A stretch of DNA of 64,000 bases from JBEBVQ01 sp037190845 (GTDB lineage: Bacteria; Bacteroidota; Bacteroidia; Chitinophagales; Chitinophagaceae), in contig JBBCJI010000016.1 of NCBI GenBank assembly GCA_037190845.1, positions 97,046 through 161,045 of the forward strand, in the 5' to 3' direction. Positions 57,914-64,000 of this stretch are shown one piece after another. Made by a program: the position numbers and the translations under genes. Position 1 is the stretch's first letter; every line of letters starts with the position of its first letter. The notes under the pieces were generated by a model. The model was not told where the DNA came from, searched no databases, and saw only the letters and a program-made list of their open reading frames with translations.

Positions 57914-59854
57914 ATGAAACAAATCAAAAGAAAGATCAGTGTTGTTGCAGGAGCCGTATTAGCAGCAATGTCCGTATCCGGCCAGTCTCCTGCTCCCGGA
58001 TGGTTTAAGAACGCAAATACGGAAACCGGTTTGATGATATCTTCAGGTATGCAGGCGTTGCCGGCGGCAGTAGATATTAATAATGACGATTACCCCGACC
58101 TGGTCTCTGTTTATATCCCTCCCGGAGGATCGCTGTTTACTGAACGAAAGCCATTTTTGATCCACCTCAACATACAGGATCCGGATAGTAATGACCCGAA
58201 AGTGCGTAAATTCATAGATGTAACCCCGCAATCGGGTGTGCACGCTATGCCCGGAGATACAGGTTATCATGCGAATTGTTTTACACTGGCCGATTTCAAT
58301 AATGATGGTCATATAGACATGGTCACCGGTAATTTTTACTATAATAAAGCTACTTATCCTTATCCCAATGACCGCTGCCAGGTATTCCTGGGCGATGGTG
58401 CGGGTAAGTTTACTTACAAACCCAATCATGGATTGGGCTCTATCGGGCTGCGTAATGTTCGTGCACTGACAGCATTGGACTATGACCGGGATGGTAATCT
58501 CGACCTGTTTATTGCAACTTTTTATGAAAGCTCCGCTACCGGCATCCGAGATCATGGCTACCTGCTGAAAGGAAATGGCGACGGCACTTTTACGGACGTG
58601 ACGGATGCCAGTGGTATCGGCGCTTTACCGGAAGCGATGTATGGTTCTTCGGCTACCGACTGGAATAACGACTGCTATCCCGATATTTTCACTGCACCGT
58701 ATTGCCGTAGTCCGGGTATGATCTTGCGCAACAATGCAGGCGATGGTACGTTTACAGATATAGCGGCTTCGCTGGGTTATAATCTGGAGCTCACCGGTGC
58801 GGGTCAGCGTTCGTGTACGTTTGCGATCACACCTGAAGATGTGAACAACGACGGTAATATGGATCTGTTTTTTGCAATAGTGCACGGGGGGAATGCGCCG
58901 GGCCAGTTTCGCTCCACAATAGGATTCAACAGGGGGCCGGATCATAATTACAGCTTTGACATCCGGGAGGATCTGCTACCAGTAAATCCTCCTGCTACGC
59001 AAAGTCGTGGAGATATGAAAGGCGTATTTATAGATTTCGAGAATGACGGCCTGAAAGACCTGGTGATGGCGCAGGGTGTCTATGCACCTGCTACTGACCG
59101 TACGTACTTCTGGCATCAGCAGCCGGATCATTCTTTTACAGAAGTCACGGCAGCGCTGGGATTGCTGGTGCAGGATCTGAAGAGTACGAGCTTTGCAGAG
59201 GCTATTGATTACGATATGGATGGCGACGACGATCTGCTGACCACGAATCCGAACAGTACGACCGTGGCTCTGTGGGAGAATACAGTGGGGCAGGATAAGA
59301 ACCGGGTAGCGGTGAAGCTGCTACCGCTGACATCCGGTATCAATAAGAGTGCGATCGGCGCCCGTATTTATGTACACTATGATGGCAAGATGCAGATGCG
59401 TGAGGTGATGGCGGGCAGGGGCATGCACACAGGTCAGCAGCCGTTTATCCTGAACTTTGGCCTGGGTGACGCTACGGCAATAGATTCGATCGTCGTGAGA
59501 TGGCCTGATGCGAACTGCACACGTTCTACGGCGTATAATCCTTCGATCAACCGGGTTGTGACGATCAATAGTTTCCCGACGGGTGTAGGCGAGGTGTCGT
59601 CTGCTGCGCCTGAGATAAAGGTATTTCCGAATCCTGCGACACGTTATGTCGTAGTCCAGGGGAGTGACCTTACCAACCGTATCCGGGAAGTAAGGCTGCT
59701 GGACGTAACAGGTAAAACAACCGGCATACGGTATAGTACAAGCGACGGCGACAAGCTGATCTTCGACCTTGGTAGTTTGCCTGAAGGCGCTTATTTCATT
59801 CATCTGGAGCTGAAGGAAACCGGTACCAAAGTATACCCGGTGATCCGGAAGTAG
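57914..59854 (+). CDS. T9SS type A protein with FG-GAP/VCBS repeats and ASPIC/UnbV domain
   Basis: Exported protein of 646 residues from ATG 57914 (MKQIKRKISVVAGAVLAAMSVSG). Seven calcium-binding FG-GAP/VCBS-type repeats are readable: DINNDDYPDLVSVYI, DFNNDGHIDMVTGNF, DYDRDGNLDLFIATF, DWNNDCYPDIFTAPY, DVNNDGNMDLFFAIV, DFENDGLKDLVMAQG and DYDMDGDDDLLTTNP, together a seven-bladed propeller. An ASPIC/UnbV domain follows (KSAIGARIYVHYDGKMQMREVMAGRG to SIVVRWPDA). The type A sorting domain starts IKVFPNPATRYVVVQ and ends VYPVIRK. The longer frame upstream is repeat DNA and was rejected. It is probably a surface-bound, calcium-stabilised adhesin or binding protein. Confidence 0.88.
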   Translation: MKQIKRKISVVAGAVLAAMSVSGQSPAPGWFKNANTETGLMISSGMQALPAAVDINNDDYPDLVSVYIPPGGSLFTERKPFLIHLNIQDPDSNDPKVRKFIDVTPQSGVHAMPGDTGYHANCFTLADFNNDGHIDMVTGNFYYNKATYPYPNDRCQVFLGDGAGKFTYKPNHGLGSIGLRNVRALTALDYDRDGNLDLFIATFYESSATGIRDHGYLLKGNGDGTFTDVTDASGIGALPEAMYGSSATDWNNDCYPDIFTAPYCRSPGMILRNNAGDGTFTDIAASLGYNLELTGAGQRSCTFAITPEDVNNDGNMDLFFAIVHGGNAPGQFRSTIGFNRGPDHNYSFDIREDLLPVNPPATQSRGDMKGVFIDFENDGLKDLVMAQGVYAPATDRTYFWHQQPDHSFTEVTAALGLLVQDLKSTSFAEAIDYDMDGDDDLLTTNPNSTTVALWENTVGQDKNRVAVKLLPLTSGINKSAIGARIYVHYDGKMQMREVMAGRGMHTGQQPFILNFGLGDATAIDSIVVRWPDANCTRSTAYNPSINRVVTINSFPTGVGEVSSAAPEIKVFPNPATRYVVVQGSDLTNRIREVRLLDVTGKTTGIRYSTSDGDKLIFDLGSLPEGAYFIHLELKETGTKVYPVIRK

Positions 59855-59899
59855 ATGGTGAAACATTGAAACCGAGGGTGTCTCAAAACTATGCTGTCG

Positions 59900-60003
59900 C
59901 GGATGTTCCGCAGGACATCCGTGACTACAGATGAACCGGGTTTGCAACCCCGGTAAAACAGATAATGACCTGAAGCAGGATTTGCAAATCCTGCTTTATC
60001 TGT
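59900..60003. repeat. Cluster of TTGCAA-centred palindromes
   Basis: Three palindromes in a row: CGGATGTTCCGCAGGACATC with its closing G (59900-59921), ACCGGGTTTGCAACCCCGGT (59935-59954) and a perfect 24-bp one, AAGCAGGATTTG and its complement (59973-59996), enclosed by ACAGATA/TATCTGT (59958-59964, 59997-60003). They fill the 275-nt gap between the VCBS gene and kinase cassette 2. Confidence 0.75.
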
Positions 60004-60084
60004 GTTCCCGGATGCGCTGACGCTAACATCTGGGAAAGCGTTGTGAACAGATTCATGCGCAACTTCCCGTTGTAAACTCCCTTT

Positions 60085-60114
60085 GGGATACTTGTATGTA
60101 TTTTTTACCTTGCT
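60085..60114 (+). promoter_or_regulatory. Promoter block of kinase cassette 2
   Basis: GGGATACTTGTATGTATTT plus TTTACCTTGCT. A TTTG at 60082-60085 lies 20 nt before the -7 box TACCTTGC (60106-60113), a good Bacteroidota promoter. The block is nearly identical to 47663-47693. Confidence 0.65.
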
Positions 60115-60129
60115 GCCGATGTTGTCGGC

Positions 60130-63100
60130 ATGATGTATAAATTCCAGTTAACATTAGGCGGGGTATTTTATCCCGTCATTGTAGGGACGGTATTCCTGCT
60201 GGCCACTATTTTTTCCTCTTTTTCAATCCTCGCTACACCGGTTCCTATCAGGCTGGATGTTAATAATGGTCTGCCATCCAATCATATCTACAGGATGTTG
60301 GTAGACCGGAACGGGTATTTATGGCTGGCCACACCACAAGGTGCCGTAAGGTACAACGGATATGAAACAATCGTCTTTGACCTTTCATCCGGCCTGCCAT
60401 CCAACGATGTCTGGAACCTGCATGAAGATAATCAGGGGCGTATCTGGATACAATGTATCTGTCCATCTCTGGGGTATATTTATGACAACCGCTATAAAGA
60501 CGTTGTCATAGAGCATCCACCTGCTCAGCTATACCCACGGATGTGGAATTATGAGCATGGTATTTTACTATACAGCCAGTATGATCACAATAGCCAGGGA
60601 AAAATATTTATCGAGAAAAACGACACGCTCTACGGGTATAATGCCGGATCTATCATCTCCCTGCTGTTTGACAGTCAGAAACGGGAAGTGATTTGTGTTG
60701 AAAAGTTGACCGACGATCTGGTATACCCCAAGTCGGTCTATAAAAAGGGTTTTTCTTCAGGTCATATTATACAGGAAGACCGTTTCCTGTACCCTGTACA
60801 GAAACCTGTGGGTGCATTGATCGGTAGCTTTAGTAAGTATATTATACACAAAGGGTTAAGGGGTAATGAGCTGGTTATATTCGATGTCATCAATGCATCG
60901 TGGCAGGTGATAACGCTTCCCGAAACAGACGGCTCTCTACAGGCAAGTGTGTTCAATGCTTTGGATACAACCTTATATATGGCGGCCGGTGGTTCTTTAT
61001 ATCGGTTTGATGTTACCGATTCTTTCCGGCAAACCCGGAAATACGATATCAAAGGAGCTATGAGCAGCGCTGTTTCAAACGTACTGCATGATACCCTGTG
61101 GGGGGCGTGTATCGGCACTTTTGATCAGGGTATCTATCTGCGTTACAGTAATGATGCGGTATTCACCCCGAAGGCAGATCATCTTACCGGCGCATACCGG
61201 TATGCAGGACATGGTTATGGTAACCGGCACTTTTGGTGGAACAGGGTCAATCATACATTGGCTGCGGTAGATGCCGCCGGAAAGATTATGTACAGGTCTT
61301 ATCGTGATATGGCTACTATACTGAAAATTGTTCCCTGGAACGACCGGGAATCCCTGTTATTGCATATGAATACCCTTTATTTGCTGGATCATCAGACCGG
61401 CACGATTACACCTTTCTTTCAGCATAAAAACCTGTCGCCTCATAATGATCCTTTGTTGAATAAATACCTGGAAGATAATCACCTGATGCGGTATCTTGAT
61501 ATTGCCATAGCAGATACCAACGAGCTCTTCCTGTTGTCCAGATCGGGCTTATACAGGATATACAGGGAAGCAGCGGGCTTTTCCGCACAACTACTTCAGT
61601 ACGGCCAGGGAAAGCGCACCACAGAGCTATTCACTGAAATTGTTTATGATCCGGTACAACAGGTAGTATGGGCATATAACAGTAATTCGGTAATGCGGTA
61701 TAACCGGGATGGCAGCAGCATTATTGTACCTCATGACAGGCTTGGAACGCCTATATTCCATAATATCGAGAAGCTGTTTGTTGATACGCGTTATGGCAAT
61801 ATTTTCATGAAAGAATTTGACCGTCTGACTGTCTTTAACATCTATACCGGCCGGTATCGGCGGTTATACCCGGAGCTGAATCTTGAAAAGAGTCAGGTAT
61901 GTCTCCGGGACGACTGGCTGATTGTAGCAGGGAGGTTTGGCGTTACGGCTGATAAAATCACCGGTACAAACACGATCAGGAGGGGCGCCTTTTATGAAAA
62001 TGTAAAAAGCAGTTATTACAAAGATGTCCTGGATGTGCACCTGACAGCTACAGAAATAATTATGAATACCGATCGTGGGATATTGTCTGTCCCGTTACCC
62101 GGCGGCGAACAGGATACCGATATCTATCCCGGATTCCGGCAATTGCCCTATCATTTTCTGTTGGGATACCAGGGGCATTGGCGGCAGTTGCATCATGGGG
62201 ATACATTAATGCTGGATCAGGATAACATGCAGCTCCGGCTTGATATAGTCCGGCCTTCGGGTAATGGTAAGCTGAAATATCAATACCGGTTAGGGAATAA
62301 TGATGGGGTATGGGAAATACTGCATGGTAACGAGCTGATGCTTTCCGGCCTTATTCCGGGGAAGCCGGTCTGGCTTTCGATTCAGGCAACAGATCAGGTG
62401 TGGAAAAGCAAGGAGATGGACATCTGCCTATACATGGTACCTTACTGGTGGCAGACTGATACTGCCCGTAAGATTATATGGATTACAGGATTATTTACAG
62501 TTGTTGCGCTTATCTATGGGATCATATGGATTACAAAGCGGATCGTAGTGCGCAACAATTTCAGGCGCAATATGCATATGCAGATGGAGCTGAAATCTAT
62601 TTATGCGCAGATCAATCCTCATTTTATCTTTAATACCCTCAACTCCGCATTGCTCCTGATCAAGGCCAAGAAAAACCAGGATGCATACCGGCATGTATCA
62701 AAGTTTTCACGGTTGCTGCGTGCCTATATCAAATCGTCCCGGAACCGTTTTATTACCATTGCGGAAGAAACGGAAAACCTGAGAAATTATATAGAGTTGC
62801 AGCAGATCAGATTTAAAGATAAATTTGATTATGAAATCGTATTGGACGATTCGTCCGAGGTACGTTCGATGCGCATACCTTCTCTTTTATTGCAGCCTAT
62901 TGTTGAGAATGCAGTCAGCCACGGGCTGTTGAATAAAAAAGACAAAGGAATGCTGCGCATACACTTTAAAAAAGGTACAGGGGAGCAAAGTGTGATCTGT
63001 ACTATCGAAGATGATGGTGTGGGCCGGAAAGAGACAAAGCAGTTGCGGGATAGCAGCTCTCTGAAAAGTGAGTCATACGGAGATCTGCTGATAGAAGATC

Positions 63101-63213
63101 TGGTGCGGGTATTTAATAAATACGAAGGGACGAATATCAGGATTGTATACACAGATAAAGTCCCTCCGTTAAGCGGCGTACTTGTAACTATTTATATTGA
63201 AAAGACAATATGA
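60130..63213 (+). CDS. Propeller-sensor histidine kinase (LytS type), cassette 2
   Basis: Paralogue of the kinase at 47722, 1027 residues, similar over its whole length. The N-terminal helix (VFYPVIVGTVFLLATIFSSF) precedes Reg_prop repeats (LPSNHIYRMLVDRNGYLWLATPQGAVRYNGYE, LPSNDVWNLHEDNQGRIWI), a Y_Y_Y domain (LDIVRPSGNGKLKYQYRLG), a membrane helix (IIWITGLFTVVALIYGIIWIT) and the kinase domain with H831 in QINPHFIFNTLN, VENAVSHGL and DDGVG. The greatest differences lie in the propeller (residues ~150-600), so the two probably sense different ligands. Start at 60130 follows the promoter block by 16 nt, and a second ATG is the next codon. Confidence 0.92.
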   Translation: MMYKFQLTLGGVFYPVIVGTVFLLATIFSSFSILATPVPIRLDVNNGLPSNHIYRMLVDRNGYLWLATPQGAVRYNGYETIVFDLSSGLPSNDVWNLHEDNQGRIWIQCICPSLGYIYDNRYKDVVIEHPPAQLYPRMWNYEHGILLYSQYDHNSQGKIFIEKNDTLYGYNAGSIISLLFDSQKREVICVEKLTDDLVYPKSVYKKGFSSGHIIQEDRFLYPVQKPVGALIGSFSKYIIHKGLRGNELVIFDVINASWQVITLPETDGSLQASVFNALDTTLYMAAGGSLYRFDVTDSFRQTRKYDIKGAMSSAVSNVLHDTLWGACIGTFDQGIYLRYSNDAVFTPKADHLTGAYRYAGHGYGNRHFWWNRVNHTLAAVDAAGKIMYRSYRDMATILKIVPWNDRESLLLHMNTLYLLDHQTGTITPFFQHKNLSPHNDPLLNKYLEDNHLMRYLDIAIADTNELFLLSRSGLYRIYREAAGFSAQLLQYGQGKRTTELFTEIVYDPVQQVVWAYNSNSVMRYNRDGSSIIVPHDRLGTPIFHNIEKLFVDTRYGNIFMKEFDRLTVFNIYTGRYRRLYPELNLEKSQVCLRDDWLIVAGRFGVTADKITGTNTIRRGAFYENVKSSYYKDVLDVHLTATEIIMNTDRGILSVPLPGGEQDTDIYPGFRQLPYHFLLGYQGHWRQLHHGDTLMLDQDNMQLRLDIVRPSGNGKLKYQYRLGNNDGVWEILHGNELMLSGLIPGKPVWLSIQATDQVWKSKEMDICLYMVPYWWQTDTARKIIWITGLFTVVALIYGIIWITKRIVVRNNFRRNMHMQMELKSIYAQINPHFIFNTLNSALLLIKAKKNQDAYRHVSKFSRLLRAYIKSSRNRFITIAEETENLRNYIELQQIRFKDKFDYEIVLDDSSEVRSMRIPSLLLQPIVENAVSHGLLNKKDKGMLRIHFKKGTGEQSVICTIEDDGVGRKETKQLRDSSSLKSESYGDLLIEDLVRVFNKYEGTNIRIVYTDKVPPLSGVLVTIYIEKTI

Positions 63214-63938
63214 GCGAACGTATTACCTGTATGATTGTGGATGATGAGCAGGATGCCATAGACTTGCTGGTCTCCAACCTGAATGATATTTATCCGTCTG
63301 TAGCAATCGCCGGTACCTATCAGTCGTGGAAAGATGCGCTTACTGCACTCCGGGCACAGCAGCCGGATATCCTGTTTCTCGATATCTCTATGCCGGGTAA
63401 GAATGGGATGGATATGCTTAAATTGTTACCGGTGATTGAATGCGAGATCATTTTTACTACGGCATTTTCGGAGTATGCCCTGGATGCTTTTCAGTTTTTT
63501 GCAACCGGATATCTGCTGAAGCCGATAGATGATATGGAGCTGGCCTCCGCTATTGAAAAAGCTGTGGAAAGAGTCAGGCATAGGCGGATTGTCGGAGCTC
63601 CTTCACAAGGCCAGAAGCTTGGCATCCCTAACCGGAAAGGGATTGACTATGTAAATCTGCATGATATACTGTATCTGGAGTCTGTTAATAAGTATACCAA
63701 AGTAATAACAGCAGAAGCGGAGTTACTCAGCCCGCATAATATAGGTACGTTTAAGAAACTCGTAGAATCCGATTTCTTTTTTCCCGTGCACAGGTCTTAC
63801 ATCATCAATGTAAACTATATGGTGCGCTACGAATCGGAAGGGTTTGTGATTATGACCGACAAAAAGGAGATACCTGTTGCCCGTGCTGTACGGGAAGATT
63901 TTCTTGCCCGGTTCATTACCGTTACCAAAGGGAAATAA
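63210..63938 (+). CDS. LytTR response regulator, cassette 2
   Basis: Response regulator of 242 residues, paralogue of the one at 50814. Receiver domain with D11-D12, phosphorylation site D58 in DILFLDISMPGKNG, threonine in IIFTTAFSEY and lysine in GYLLKP. The LytTR domain (about 135-237) reads LGIPNRKGIDYVNLHDILYLESVNKYTKVI and NIGTFKKLVESDFFFPVHRSYIINVNYMVRY. The ATG overlaps the kinase stop codon (ATGA), as in cassette 1. The DNA-binding domains of the two regulators are close enough that cross-binding is possible. The next 62 nt to the window edge show nothing recognisable. Confidence 0.93.
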   Translation: MSERITCMIVDDEQDAIDLLVSNLNDIYPSVAIAGTYQSWKDALTALRAQQPDILFLDISMPGKNGMDMLKLLPVIECEIIFTTAFSEYALDAFQFFATGYLLKPIDDMELASAIEKAVERVRHRRIVGAPSQGQKLGIPNRKGIDYVNLHDILYLESVNKYTKVITAEAELLSPHNIGTFKKLVESDFFFPVHRSYIINVNYMVRYESEGFVIMTDKKEIPVARAVREDFLARFITVTKGK

Positions 63939-64000
63939 TGCCGAACGGATTGAAGACATATGGTCGTCAATAAATAATTTCAGGCTTATAGATTATCTAA

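Noticed and set aside
60040..60077. GTTGTGAAC and GTTGTAAAC as a LytTR direct-repeat pair before kinase cassette 2
   Set aside because: The 29-bp period does not fit paired-repeat binding and no counterpart was found before cassette 1.
1..64000. CRISPR array, prophage, integrase or toxin-antitoxin locus
   Set aside because: The tandem units found are 9-11 bp inverted repeats without spacers of CRISPR size, and no phage, integrase or toxin-antitoxin gene is visible on either strand.
1..64000. tRNA or rRNA genes
   Set aside because: The intergenic gaps were read for cloverleaf and rRNA-like sequence and none was recognised; a covariance search was not possible here.

Overview
The window is a gene-dense stretch (about 51 protein genes, no rRNA or tRNA seen) from a member of the Bacteroidota, most likely a Chitinophagaceae-like soil or freshwater bacterium. 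Grounds: nine secreted proteins end in type IX secretion (T9SS) signals (six with a type A sorting tail, three with a gliding-motility CHU_C/type B tail); several -7 promoter boxes of the Bacteroidota type TAnnTTTG precede genes; regulators are a LytS kinase/LytTR regulator type with propeller sensors; and two subunit III-like cytochrome oxidase genes sit with a SCO-like gene. The family-level assignment is inference.

Layout. 1-8.6 kb: housekeeping (frr, rhomboid protease, rlmH, polyprenyl synthase, EVE protein, holB, DUF2147) around one large T9SS protein. 9-11.8 kb: a two-gene polysaccharide O-acetylation unit (MBOAT plus AlgX-like), on the opposite strand to its surroundings. 11.8-16.1 kb: a respiratory block on the minus strand (cyoE, two subunit III-like genes, subunit IV, a SCO-like protein lacking its copper cysteines, DUF420/CtaM-like) without subunits I and II. 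16.3-26.9 kb: T9SS proteins around a NarL-type two-component system. 27-36.6 kb: waaA, YtxH, ispF, an outer-membrane barrel, mrp, a methyltransferase, an L,D-transpeptidase, a dicarboxylate symporter and a thiolase. 36.8-40 kb: a YceI-like protein and a second large CHU_C protein, paralogous to the one at 23.4 kb. 40.5-47.5 kb: pgi/pmi isomerase, yraN, an SMR exporter, an MCE/MlaD protein, a lipoprotein, uvrC, htpX and lemA. 47.7-64 kb: two paralogous sensor kinase/LytTR regulator cassettes, each with a 4-nt overlap and a near-identical promoter block, flanking three large T9SS surface proteins. This last region is the most system-like part of the window.

The intergenic spaces hold an unusual variety of repeats. 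(i) Long palindromes are built from short tandem units: GATGTGNNN, AATTTGAAAA, AGCTAATT and ATGAATGATGA. (ii) Two diverged copies, in opposite orientation, of a ~290-bp MITE-like element share CTGTTGTCCGG ends and an internal GACGAAGGAAG hairpin. Each is inserted in an AGCTAATT palindrome, one with an exact 11-bp flanking direct repeat. (iii) There are TTGCAA-centred palindromes, a GGGGCGGGGTT element in two orientations and a GTAGAGACGCGA palindrome. No transposase, integrase, CRISPR array or prophage gene is visible.

All functional calls rest on reading motifs by eye; no database search was run.
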